Positions 11,906 through 22,837 are shown, numbered from the stretch's first letter. The stretch is DNA of 64,000 nt from Protea cynaroides (GCA_028583415.1 CM053266.1:33413758-33477757), one strand, 5' to 3'. Translations and numbers: made by a program. Notes: generated from the sequence alone by a model not told the origin.

Positions 11906-12059
11906 CCACAAACCAAAATTCTGATTTTTCGGACCAATCAAAACCTTGAATTAACCCAGCATCAAATGTTAAACCAATTGTTGTATCAGTTTACCAATCA
12001 AATAAATCTGGTTTCATAACCACTGTGCATCAGATTGCTGCATCATTCTAGTAAACACA

Positions 12060-12850
12060 AACCTTTGATTATGAATCTTGCCATCTTCATCAAAACCTAA
12101 CCGAAGAATTCTGTCTTGATTTCCATCAAAACCTCTCAAACCCAGATATTCGTTGGGACCCAACAATTACCCATGTACCATCCAGTGTACCCGAGTCTTA
12201 CGAATACAATATCTCTGTAAATCATCCCCAAAAATCAAAATTGTGGCTTTATGAACAAGACTTTATCAAAAATTTATGGACAAATGGTCCAGATGATTTA
12301 CATGGATTACCAGACATCCTAACAAATGTTATCAAAGGGTTTGACTTCCTTGATGGACCAGTTCGTCTCAAAATTATTATCATTCCGCTTGAATGGATCA
12401 ACGATGGACAGTACCAGGAATTCATCTCAATAACAAATTTCATTCGGATCATTCCAAACTCAGATGATGTGTTCCCGGCAATCTCACATCCACTGGCCAA
12501 AACCAACCTCACGGAGATCTCAACAGCAAGCATATACAACTTTCAAAACAAATTCTCCTCTTGCAAAGGCCAAATCATTGCTAAAGGACAAAGGATGGTC
12601 ATCACTGCTGCAAACAAAACAGCAAAAGATTCTAAAATAGCACAAGCAATCAACAATAATCACATCAACGCCAGTCTGACTGTGAGAAGATTGCTTGATC
12701 AAAATAAAGAAGAATTTAAATGAAACTTTTGGGACAGTGACAATGATCTCGATTCCCAAAGTTCTCCAATCCAATGGTCACCAATTGGATCTTCCTATTC
12801 CTTCGACACTATTGGTGATATGAACATTGATAACATGATGGAGGGATAGC
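12060..12850 (+). pseudogene. Unidentified ORF between modules A and B
   Basis: The main open part is 12241-12723 (160 residues, WLYEQDFIKNLW near its start, then GFDFLDGPVRLKIIIIPLEW). The frame may extend upstream to about 12060 and, past a TGA at 12721, downstream to about 12850. It is less Asn-rich than its neighbours and has a more globular pattern. I do not recognise the family. It interrupts the A-B arrangement seen intact in the second copy. Confidence 0.4.
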
Positions 12851-12904
12851 AAAATCAAACAGTCAGATTCCAGACCTTGATGAATGGGATCATGTCAATC
12901 ATGA

Positions 12905-14055
12905 CGTCAACAAAAGAATGACACAGGTATACTACGAACCTGTATCACATCGTAGTCAGGTACATTACGAACCTATATCAAATTCTATCCAGGTATATTA
13001 CGAACCTGTATCAAATCGTATTCGAATATAATACGTAATCGTATCCATATATATTCTGTTAGTCAAGCCACTATTAGGTCCATACTAATACGGTACAAAC
13101 TCTGAACCAAACCAAAGAGGAAAACAGTATCTCTGGATATGTGGAATGTCTCGGGACGATTCTAGAAAACTGTCAAAGTTTATCTCCCCTGATTCACGGC
13201 AGCAAATTGTCAAAAGAAGTCTCTAAGCAAAAGTAACGGAGAAAATATTTCCAAATCAAGTTAAAAGAAGAATCATTTCTCCTTTACTTTCCAAAAGAGA
13301 ATCATTTCTCTCCAAAAGCAATCAAAAGCAAATCAATTTATCAAAAGAAAGCAAAAGGGTGAGACAAATGGAAATCAATCTTTTCTCTACTCACCAAAGG
13401 CATCCAAAGCAAAGCATCCAAAATGGAATCCAAGGCTCCTCAAGTCTATAAATTAGAGCTTCATTCTCCTCATTCGATAGAAGACCAGTTCAGAAGACAA
13501 ATTAGAAGTTAGAGAGATTTACTCACCTCAGAGGCCAAGGTGTTCCACCAAGAGTATTCCTCTTCCTTCACCATACCCTTCTGTCCTAAAATAGCCATAG
13601 CAAACCAAATTAGGTTCAACATTCGAAGAAGATTGTAACCCCAAAGTTTGTATCTAATTCATTCATTCTTTAGAGTGTCCTGTAAGTTTATTTACAGTTC
13701 CTTTTCAAATTCATCTTGCATCTTGTAATTCATTTTTTATTGTAATTTGTTGCAGCACTTTACTTTCAGTTTATAATTTATAAATTCATTTTGCATATTG
13801 CAAATACCGCCTTTATAGTCGATTTTATTCAAATTTCATTTTCTGCATAATTTACTCAGTGATTGTTTTAGATCCTGACTCACTTATGGGTAATTCATTT
13901 CTGATTGTAATTTGTTGCAACACTTTACTTTCAGTTTATGATTTATAAATTTATTTTGCATATTGCATATACTGCCTTTATGGTCAGTTTTATTCAAATT
14001 TCATTTTTCGCATAATTTACTCTGTGATTGTTTTAGATCCTGAGTCACTTATGGT
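12905..14055 (+). repeat. Promoter module B, copy 1
   Basis: Matches 15005-16012 over its length. It starts with about three 34-bp repeats (AGGTATATTACGAACCTGTA type, 12925-13030). A TATA box (CTATAAATTAG) lies at 13447 with a likely start near 13475, followed by a long leader. A 165-bp unit is present twice in tandem here (13726-13890 and 13891-14055) but once in copy 2. The layout is that of an LTR or an intergenic promoter-leader region. Confidence 0.65.
13447..13455 (+). promoter_or_regulatory. TATA box of module B copy 1
   Basis: TATAAATTA, preceded by GGCTCCTCAAGTC and followed 25-30 bases on by a CA/GA start context (CATTCGATAGAAGACC). The same arrangement recurs at 15583-15589 in copy 2, which supports a conserved core promoter. 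Confidence 0.55.
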
Positions 14056-14059
14056 ATTG

Positions 14060-14815
14060 AGGATTGGTCTCAACACCCTTTGATCACCAAATTCTTCTCT
14101 CAAAATTATCAACCTCCATCATATCATTATTTTGATTATATTGATGCATGACATCATGCATTCTTATATCAAAATACAACAAACAAACATTCGTGATTTT
14201 TCACCTTTGATCACAAATTGCAAAGCAAATTATCAGCTTGATTTTCCATATGGTGGCATATTTTTGGCCCCATCCAAGAAATCTGACCTAAGCAACTCCA
14301 AAGCCTTTACCAGTACTTCTGTACTCAGGCAAGTCCAATTGCATCTCAACCGTCATTGCTCTGATACTTTATCCATGACATCTGACTTTGATCATGTATT
14401 GGGATTATAATCAAATCATCAAACATTTTTAAGACTTTCAAATACCAATGTTCATTAGAGCTTTTCATGTCAAATGGTGGGCAAATTGTGATACCAAATT
14501 TTGACCAAAAGAAATCATCATCAAAGTCTTAACTGACATTGAAGCAGCAAATACAGCAATCAAAGCTCAACAGGTGCCATCAACACCATATCAAATCCTC
14601 AAAGCCAAACAGGCCGAAATTGAAGCCCAATTGGCCATCTGGCATCATCAACCAAATAGTACCAATGAAGAATCAACAGGCTCAGCCCATGGATCCTTTC
14701 ATATGTCACAAGAACAATTTGCTCAAGATCTCTATGCCCCAGATTCGGATCCAGATGTATTTTCCAGGCTTGAAGAATTAATCCAACAATTTGTTACCCA
14801 AAGACGTTGATCAAA
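14060..14815 (+). pseudogene. Polyprotein-tail-like coding remnant
   Basis: Sequence between module B copy 1 and module A' encodes, across frames, a remnant at 14132-14410 and then an 80-residue segment (14574-14810) with a helical Lys/Gln/Glu-rich part (ILKAKQAEIEAQLAIWHHQ) and an acidic end (DLYAPDSDPDVFSRLEEL), closed by a TGA. It looks like the C-terminal tail of a larger polyprotein whose catalytic part is gone. Function is not assignable. Confidence 0.35.
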
Positions 14816-14869
14816 TCGCAGCAAAAGATGATCCCAAAAGGGAACCCATAAATAGTTACTAAAAACTCG

Positions 14870-16011
14870 GTTAGGGCATAACGGACCAAGACCCGGTTAA
14901 TGTCTTGGTTAGTCCACAGCAAACGAATCGTGGTAAAGACACATCAAATTCGTTATACGGCTGAGTCTTTGTCAAAAAGACTACAAAAGATTAGCCATGA
15001 CTTTAAGAATGACACAGGTATATTACGAACCTATATTCAATCGTATTCAGGTATAGTACTACCTGTATCAAAATGTATTCGATTCTAATACATAATCGTA
15101 TCCATATGTATTCTGCTACTATCTCAGCATAGATGGTCGGGTATAATACGTAACCGTATCCAAACGTATTTTATCACTATCTCAGTATAGATAGTCAAGC
15201 TACTACCGGGTCTATACTAATACGGTACAAACTCTGAACCAATCCAAAGAGAAAAACAGTATCTCTGGACACGTGGAATGCCTCGGAGCGGTTCTAGAAG
15301 ACTCTCAAAGTTTCTCTCCTGTGATTCATGGCAACAAATTATCAAAAGAAGTCTTAAAGCAAAAGTAGCGGAGAAAATATTCAAAAGAATATCATTTCTC
15401 CTTTACTTTCCAAAAAAGAATCATTTCTCTCCAAAATCAGTCAAAAGCAAATCAAATTATCAAAAGAAAGCAAAAGAGTAAGACAAATGGAAATCAATTT
15501 TGTCTCCCACTCATCAAAGGCATGGTCTTGCTCAAACATCTAAAGCAAAGCATCGGAAGTGGAATCCAAGGCTCCTCAAATCTATAAATTGGAGCTTTAT
15601 TCTCCTCATTCGGTGAATCCTAGTTCAGAAGACAAACTAGAAGTTAGAGACAGTTACTCACCTCGGAGGCCAAGGTGCTCCATCAAGAGTGTTCCTCTTC
15701 CTTCTCCATACCCTTCTGTCTTAAAATAGTCTTAGCAAAATTAGGTTCAACCTTCGAAGAAGATTGTAACTCCAAAGCTTTTATCAAATTCATTCATTCT
15801 TCATAGTGTTATGTAAGTTTATTTACAGTTCCTCTTCAAATTCATCTTGTATTTTGTAATTCATTTCTGATTGTAATTTGTTGCAGCACTTTACTTTCAG
15901 TTTATGATTTATAAATTCATTTTGCATATTGCATATACCGCCTTTATGGTTGGTCTTATTCAAATTTCATTTTTCACATAATTTATTCTGTGATTGTTTT
16001 AGACCCTGAGT

Positions 16012-16012
<1 letters not shown>
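14870..16012 (+). repeat. Modules A' and B' (second promoter copy)
   Basis: A' (14870-14990) leads directly into B' (15005-16012), with only about 15 bases between them. The TATA box is at 15583-15589. B' carries a single copy of the 165-bp unit (15858 onward) and ends at CTGAGTCA, replaced beyond that point by a CA/TA microsatellite. Differences from copy 1 are scattered substitutions and small indels, so the two copies are not recent twins. Confidence 0.65.
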
Positions 16013-16064
<52 letters not shown>

Positions 16065-16065
16065 T
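16013..16065. repeat. (CA)n(TA)n microsatellite
   Basis: About 12 CA units followed by about 12 TA units, exactly at the end of module B'. Confidence 0.9.
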
Positions 16066-16138
16066 ATGGTTAAGATTTGAAATTCCAGTGAGTTAGCTTC
16101 ACATTAATGAGTTTGGATCGTGATTTACTTGAGTTATG

Positions 16139-16258
16139 TTTGGATGCTAAGAAAAGAAAAAACATAATGAGATAAAAGTAATAATAAAAAATGAATACTT
16201 TATGTGTGTTTGTATCTCTCTTTTATTTAATTTTTCTTTTCTTTTCTTAACATCCAAA
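16139..16258. mobile_element. Small MITE with terminal inverted repeats
   Basis: TTTGGATGCTAAGAAAAG at the left end is complementary to CTTTTCTTAACATCCAAA at the right, over about 120 bp with an AT-rich centre. The target duplication was not resolved. Confidence 0.5.
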
Positions 16259-18190
16259 AATAGCTTTAAAGAAAAGTCACATGCTTTATTAGAATTTAAA
16301 CTCTGCAATAACTATAGAGCACCCTGAGACATATGATCAGGATCCAACCGTTAAAGCGAGACTCACCCATTTATGGACGCAAGACCCACGATAGACAATA
16401 CAGGCATATCCTGATCATGCATAAGGAATAGTGTGCTAGCACTGCACTAAATAAGCTTTGCTAACATCACCTAATCCTATCTTATCAGATTCATATCGTC
16501 TCCTATCATTGGATGGTAGTCAGTCATAATCCAACGGTTGGAGTTTATCCGGTACATGTATCAATACATTGGAATGTACCTGATGAACTCCAACCATTGG
16601 ATCACAGCTGAACAAACTGAACATGAAACTATTTTTTCCCCCTCTTACTGGCCTATCAAAACACATCAATAGGGATCTTGGGCCCCCTCAAATTGGGGGC
16701 AAAAGATTAAAACAAAATTGGGAAAGGATAAGAAAGGATACTCTCATCAAGCCTCACGTAGACGTTGGAGCAATGGCATTCCCTTGTGGTGACAATGATG
16801 TGGTGGTTGCGGTGACCGTTGGATACGCTCTCAAAGAAAAGAGGTCCAAGGTGTCAACAAGAAAAACCCTTTTATTATATAACCCTTTTATTATAGCCGT
16901 CTAATATGAGTTTCAACAAAAAAAAATTGTGAAATCAGATTCAACATTGCAGATCTACAAATAGAAGTTGAAGCACCAATGTCATCCTAATGTGCCCCGA
17001 AGCCACTCATGCACCACCATATAATGAAGTGTTTGGCTCTTGTAATGTGAGGGAATCTTAGACTATATCAACCCACATCAAATCCTTTACGAAAATACTG
17101 TGGGATTAACTCTTCATAAAGCTAATATGGAATCATAACAATATAACAAGCCTCGTCCCTGACAAAGAAGGATAATGACCACAAAAATAAGAGCTCGACT
17201 GCAGAGACCTTTAAACCAACCCATTATCCTGCAACTGCTATTTACCTTGCTTGGAGATTGCCCTAATGCAGTTTAACTCCTTTCTTGACTCGAGGCCTCA
17301 CTTCACATATCTGTTTGAACTAGTGTCAAGCCCATCTGCTACTGTGTAAGGGGTTTGGTTTCTTCCGGGTGAATGTGTGATTTGAGCAAATCAGGTGACA
17401 AGGCCAAGGTTTCTTTCATGGTGGTCGATGCCATTAGTAGAAGATAGAGCTTACCTCATACTTTCTAATGTTTAATGAGATGCAGAAGAGTTCTCTTTTT
17501 TGAATCAGCAAAGCTGGCACAACAGCTTAAGTCACTGAAAAGATGTAATTCTGCTAGTACGGTGGATATTGAAGATGAGACCAATGCGACCAACCATTAG
17601 CAGATGATCAGTTTGTTAATTTGTCAACAAGCTGGAGATCATACATATTAGAGACAGCATCATGAACATTTCGTCACCCAAAAGAACCAGGTGATGGTGG
17701 GGCCAGCAGAGTTGGAACAGAAAAGTGGAGAAACCAAAAGCTATGCATTTTATCTTTAGGATTTTCTTATTGACACCTCGTATGGTATCAAATAATTTAG
17801 AACCTCGCTTTTTTGCTCTCTTTTATATAATACATTTGTTATTTTAAGTGATAGTAATTCCTGCCAATTTACATACTTATTGGAAAATGACAACTCTTGA
17901 AAGTAAATGACTTTCTAAAATTTTGTGAAAAACCCATTTTACCTTTGACAAAAAAACTTCTAAGAATAAAACAAGGATTAATTAAAAGAGAGTGTCATGT
18001 TCTAAAACTACTGTAAAGATGTCATTTAAACAGTCCCTGTATCTTTTCTTTATCGTTTTTGCATATAAATATGTAATTTCTGAATTGTTTGGGCTTGGTC
18101 TGTAAGGACTTCCTTGGTTGGAATGCAACTCTGGCCAAGGAGTTGACGAGAGCAGAGGTGATGTTTCAGGGTCTGATCAACAGGCTTTGT
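16259..18190. other. Spacer without supported genes, with one hairpin
   Basis: At 16531-16557 and 16574-16600 two 27-bp arms (CCAACGGTTGGAGTT type) are complementary with five mismatches around a 16-base loop. An open frame at 16623-16904 has no domain. A short open stretch near 17500-17570 (AKLAQQLKSLKR) looks exon-like but has no recognisable partner. Confidence 0.4.
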
Positions 18191-18191
18191 A

Positions 18192-18419
18192 TTGAGGAAA
18201 GGAGAACCATACGCAGACATTGAGACTATGAACGTTGAGGAAAGGGAAGAAGCCCAGAAGGAGAGTGAGGCAGAACTGAGTGATCTGATAGTTTGCTTTG
18301 GACAAGAGCAAAATGAAGTGGAGAAGCTGACAATAAGGTTGAAGGATTTGGGGGAGGATGTTGAATCCCTCTTGGAAGGGGTTGGAGATGATGCTGGGCT
18401 ACCAGAAGATGAAGATTGA
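18192..18419 (+). pseudogene. GC6: Last-exon fragment of a golgin candidate 6 / p115-like gene
   Basis: The frame encodes KGEPYADIE, REEAQKESEAELSDLIVC, then GQEQNEVEKL and LGEDVESLLEGVGDDAGLPEDED before a stop. This is the acidic C-terminus of the plant p115/Uso1 homologue (golgin candidate 6), a vesicle-tethering coiled-coil protein. Only this C-terminal exon is recognisable; a TGA lies a few codons upstream and no armadillo or coiled-coil exons were found before it. It may be a captured gene fragment, or the last exon of a gene whose intron swallowed the element at 7.5-16 kb. The first is favoured because of substitutions at otherwise constant positions. Confidence 0.6.
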
Positions 18420-19324
18420 CCACAAACGTATGTTTTTTTTTACAGTGGTTTATTCTTATTATTCCATTGGTCATATAAAACTATTACAGAATTTTGGAAG
18501 AGGTGAAATTGCATGTGTATAATGTATTGGAGATCTTCTTTTGTATGAGTAATAGAGGATGATAACAGTTCATCATCTAGTCTGTTAAACCAAACTTGAC
18601 AAGAATCCCCAGTTGCTGGTTTGCAACTTTGCAACTACCACATGTGTGATGCCAAAAGCCTAATGGAGACCAAGAGAATAGCATTTTCAGTTCCAAATAG
18701 CAGGCTGGCAGATGAAAGCGGTTGATCTCAATGACATTACCCTTATTTTTCTCTATTAATGTGAGGTTTGGAAAGAGATTCAGTGGAACTTCATAGAAAA
18801 CCAAAATCACGAGTAACAATCATATTATTTGATGATCTGATCTTCTAGAGTTACATCATTGATGGTTCAATTTTTTTGATAATACGTTATAGAGGGTGGG
18901 TTTCAGCCTGAGTGAGCTGTCTGCAGTGTCACAGTTTGACATGTTTTCTATGTTATATAATCCTGTTAATTTTCAGCCAAATCCAATTACACCAGTACTT
19001 AAAAATTGTTTAAAAAGATCTTTTCTGAAGAACTTAAGAAACAAGGGGAAAGAGCCATATACATGCAAGGTTCCGCTAGATTTGATGACCAAAAGTATAC
19101 ATCCTCTACTGATTGGATCCCCCCCCTCTCTCCTTCCGTCATTCCCTGTTTTTTCTTCATCTTTCCAGTCTTGATGACAGTAACAATAATCCTAGATTTC
19201 AGTCTAAATGTACAAGAGCAATTTACCTAAGAGTAAGAGGATTTTGTCCGGCAATAGAAGGCTTCAAGATGTTTCCAGCGTTTCCATGCTGATGTGCAGG
19301 ACATTCCATATTAGCTCAGACAAT
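18420..19324. other. Spacer without supported genes
   Basis: AT-rich, with short open frames only and no family match visible. It separates the GC6-like fragment from the convergent YkgJ-type gene. Confidence 0.35.
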
Positions 19325-22300
19325 CTAAGAAGAGTCTTGGTTCCTTATAGCATGATTGAAATTATCCAACTCTTTTGAATGAACACCATAAACTGCCTCA
19401 ATGGTATCCCTACAGCAGCTGCAGAAAGACAAATGATCAGCTAAAAAAAGGCAGGAAGGAATGAGCCAAAAGAATGAGGTGGAGGTACCCCATTGATGCA
19501 TCGATGAAACTGTCCAGTATGAATAAAAGACAGACCTGCAAGCCTCCTTGTTGAATCTCTTCTCATCAATCCCATATAATTCTCGAAATATGTGTGGTTC
19601 TGTATGGCAGAAATATGGACGTTCTGCAAGAACAGGGTTGCATCTAATCTTTCTTAGAAGATTCAAGTCACCAAACAAAGGGAGTAAATGATAAAACAGT
19701 GACCAACAATCACCAGAGTAAATGGAGCATGTCCGAGTAGTTTTCTCGAAGTGTTTGCACCATCCATCCGGACCTATCAAACTCCTATAAAGCTGAAATA
19801 CAATAGATAACTGAGATCAAATAATTGCAAGTTGGAAGCACAGAACAGAAAAGTTTGCAGTTATATAATAATGCATTATCAGTTGATTCCACAGGTGTCT
19901 CTGATTCTCTGATGATCGAAGACAAGTGCTCAGAAACTCGATTTGAACCAGAAACAGGATGCCACCCCTTGTTCTTGAACAGAATCAGTATAAGCTCTCA
20001 AGCAAATCAAGAAATGAAGAAAGCAACTACTAAGGCCTATGGGTGTTAGTCGGTCAGTCTGGCTTAATCGGTCCCAACATTTTAACACCTCACACTGTGG
20101 CTGCCGTTTAGCTAATCGGTCTCTCAATAGCGAGGCATGGATACATTTATATTTGGTTCGGTCAATCTCGGTCCATAAGGGGCTGTTTGATAAAATTTCA
20201 ATTCTTGGATTCTTATTTCTGGTTCAAATTTCTACTTCTGCTTCAAAAGGATTCAGGAGTATATGGGATTAAAAACATGTTTGTTAACCTAATTTAATCA
20301 TGGACTCTATAGAGTGGTGGTGGATGGTGCACTAGTGGTGAGTGGTGATGGTTGGTGACGGTGTTGGTGGGTGGAGCTGGTGGCAAACGGTGGCAGTGGG
20401 TGGGTGAGTGGGTGGTGGTGGTGGTGGTGGCAGTGGGTGGTGGTGGTGGTGGTGGCGGTGGGTGGTGATGGAGGGTGGTGGTGGTGGATGATGGTTGGTA
20501 GTGATGACGGTGAGTGGTGGTGGATGGTGGTGGAGGTGGGTGGTGGTGGATGGTGGTGGAGGTGGGTGGTGGAGGTGGTGGCAGGGGGTGGCAGTGGTGA
20601 TAGGTGATGGCTGGTGGTGGTGGCAATGGGTGGTGGCGGATGGTGGTGGCGGTGGTGGGCGGCTGGTGGTGGTGGCGATGGTGGGCAGTGGTGAGTAGTG
20701 GTGGTGGTGGTGGCGGGGGGTGGTGGTGGGTGGGTAATGTTGGTTGAGGATTGTGGCGGTGGGTGGTGGTGGTGCGGTGGTGGTGTTGGTGGTTGTGGGT
20801 GGTGGAGGGTGGCGGAGGTGGTGGCTGGTGGCTGGTGGTGGTTGTAGTGGTGGTGGTGGTTGTTGGTAGTAGTGGTGTGGGGTGGTTCTTTCTACTCCAA
20901 AATTGTACTCTGAAGTCGAAAAACATCTATTTGATGCTCCAAAAAAATAGATTATGGAGTCCATTTGGAGCCGGTTCACTCCAGGATTCTCCAAAATCCG
21001 AACCGGATTACCAAACGGGATTCTGCTCCATTTATGCTCCAGAAGCCAGAATCCGGATTCTTGAGTGTTATCAAACACCCCCTAATCAATCTTATACTAA
21101 TCAATCTGTAAAACAGGTAAACGGACTGTAACGAGCTCATGCCAAAATGAAAAGAAAAATAGAGAGATAGAGACAAAGATCATATAGTATTAATATGGAA
21201 ACATGAGTAATTAAGAGCTGAAGTTCGAGTACAAATAACATTAGATAACGTCATAATCATGCCAATACTTACATTATTTGTAAATCACCACCCAATCTGA
21301 GTTAAAATAAGGATGGTGCTTGCTCGACCTCTTTTCAAACACGAGCAAGCAAACATCCTCATGCATGTTAGCATTAGGGGTGTTTACCCTGAAGGGATGT
21401 ATAGGGATATGGATATGGTGCTTCTATGGGGTTTTTCTTCTATTCCCTTTTCTTTTTTTTTTTTTTTTTTTTTTTGGGGAGGGGGGATAGTTGGTGCTTC
21501 TATGGTTTAATTCTTTAGCGTCTTAAATCATTAATAACTTATATTGGTTCATTTGATCTGTTCGATTGGACTACACCCTTGCACCATGAATGTCCATTTA
21601 ATAATCTGTCGGGCTAAGCCTGACAAGTTTAATAATCGATCTGATCCGGTCTCAAGCTTGAGGACTTCAGAGATGCTTGAAAACTGGGTTGGAGTCTGAG
21701 TAAAGCAAACCTATGAAATCAGGTCGCATGATTGAGCTTTGGAGAAACACAAATCAAATCTCTGTGATCAAGCTCAAACATGTCATTACAGACTCAAAAG
21801 TATATAGTTTTCTACCATATCGCAAAAAATAATTGCCAACCAATTCCATCAACCAAGATTCTAATTCTAACGAACGTTTATATATCTTGTAATCAGAAAT
21901 TTGCATTTCTTCGAACACATGATAGAAGTTGCAGAACTAAAGTATTATGCCTATAGAAGAGATTGGAAATAAATTATATAAAATGCAATGTATAGGGTAG
22001 CTGATTAGTTGATACCTGAACATCGGAAGGGTCATGGAAGATCTCTTCAGGGGAGGCGAAGGAGGGACCCTTCTGAAGCTTGCAGCAAGCGCCGCATTCC
22101 TTAGCGCACCGCCACAATGGCTCCTTTCGGTCTGCCCCAAAGCCTAAGCTGACCCTGGACCGAGCATCGTTTCCCTTGGTCGGAGCCTTGTGCTTCGCCT
22201 TCCTCTCACGCGCTTCAAATGTCGCACAGCGGCTACCGGTGCTCGCAGTACCCAACACCAAAGTAGTCTGAAACATTTCCAGACGAGCAAATTTAGCTAA

Positions 22301-22790
22301 GCAAATGTAGCCTGTTAATCCAATTATCCAAGCATCAGTGCCCAGAGAAAAAACAAAAATATCCACACACAAAAAAAAAAAAAAAAAAAAAAAAAAACGA
22401 TTCCTTTTAAACTTTAGGAACTCGTTCGTCCTGGTTTGGGGTCAGAATCATTTCTTCCCGTGCATCCCACTCAACTCCAATTTCACACATCAAACCCGAA
22501 TGATAATCTGTTCGGTTTAATCGGTTTCACCTTTTACAGTCTCTTCCGAGTTCCGACTGGAGTTGCAAAACAATTCCACGACACAGAGGAATGGGTACTA
22601 GAAAATCTGCAAATTCGAGTATGAAAGTCTATCATGAGATGAGAGAGTGAGAGAAAGATTAATAGGTTTGACTTTCATTGTTGACGATTTGGATGATGGA
22701 TTTAGAAGCGGGAAAAGGAAGGACATTGTCATGTGTGCTTCTCATTGTGAAAGATTGAAGGAGAGGCAAAGCACATTCTCAGCACATTCT

Positions 22791-22825
<35 letters not shown>

Positions 22826-22837
22826 TAGACTTACCAT
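19325..22837 (-). CDS. YkgJ-type cysteine-cluster protein (putative zinc/iron-chelating domain)
   Basis: Five coding exons on the minus strand: 22835-22837 (ATG only, then GTAAGT), 22016-22267, 19714-19792, 19536-19623 and 19325-19418 (stop TAG). Joined length is 516 bp, 171 residues. The domain starts with C-x3-C-x2-CC at residues 55-63 (CAKECGACC), followed by KGPSF, a WC, a TCSIYSERPYFC segment and a late C-x-CC. This is the CxxxCxxCC family (YkgJ/UPF0153), thought to bind a metal; the residues before it may be a plastid transit peptide (inference). For the last exon a second AG nine bases downstream would give 168 residues. The 2.2-kb second intron contains a GGT-expanded MITE. The single-codon first exon puts the start ATG exactly at a splice site. 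Confidence 0.8.
20177..21084. mobile_element. MITE (hAT-like) with internal GGT expansion
   Basis: The ends are inverted repeats of about 40 bp: AAGGGGCTGTTTGATAA at the left, and TTAGGGGGTGTTTGATAA when the right end is reverse-complemented; GGATTCT also recurs in both arms. Between them, 20315-20880 is almost pure TGG/GGT-type repeat. It lies in intron 2 of the YkgJ-type gene. The target duplication is not clear, so the superfamily is tentative. Confidence 0.6.
20315..20880. repeat. 565-bp imperfect (GGT)n minisatellite
   Basis: Guanine and thymine dominate the plus strand, with units such as GGTGGT, GGTGGA and GGTGGC. In the host gene's transcript this is a CCA/CCT-rich tract, so long Pro/His/Thr frames appear by chance. 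Confidence 0.9.
22360..22397. repeat. CA/A-rich simple repeat
   Basis: A run of about 28 adenines in the first intron of the YkgJ-type gene. Confidence 0.7.
22796..22822. repeat. (GA)n microsatellite
   Basis: GA dinucleotide run just downstream (gene sense) of the first-exon donor of the YkgJ-type gene; as CT in the transcript it lies at the start of intron 1. Confidence 0.8.

Larger units (their letters stand above)
7540..16012 (+). mobile_element. Decayed reverse-transcribing element (endogenous pararetrovirus or related LTR element)
   Basis: An 8.5-kb block distinct in composition from its surroundings: A-rich, with proteins very rich in Asn, Gln, Lys, Ile and Ser. In order: a tRNA-Met primer-like site (7799), AT-rich leader, broken ORFs (8189-10855) ending in a mutated zinc knuckle, an aspartic-protease-like segment (10859-11779), module A (11808-11905), an unknown ORF (12060-12850), promoter module B (12905-14055), a polyprotein-tail-like segment (14060-14815), then second copies A' and B' (14870-16012). 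No reverse transcriptase, RNase H or integrase is readable, so assignment to Caulimoviridae versus an LTR retrotransposon is open. Frameshifts and stops occur throughout. Confidence 0.6.

Noticed and set aside
14052..14064. TGGTATTGAGG as a second tRNA-Met primer site after module B
   Set aside because: Only the first six bases match well; weaker than the site at 7799, so it was not called.
16623..16904. 93-residue open frame
   Set aside because: No recognisable motif and composition unlike neighbouring exons.
20294..21078. Long Pro/His/Thr-rich minus-strand frames (210 and 248 residues) and Trp/Val-rich plus-strand frames
   Set aside because: They are products of the GGT minisatellite, which lacks stops in several frames, and they lie in an intron of a spliced gene.
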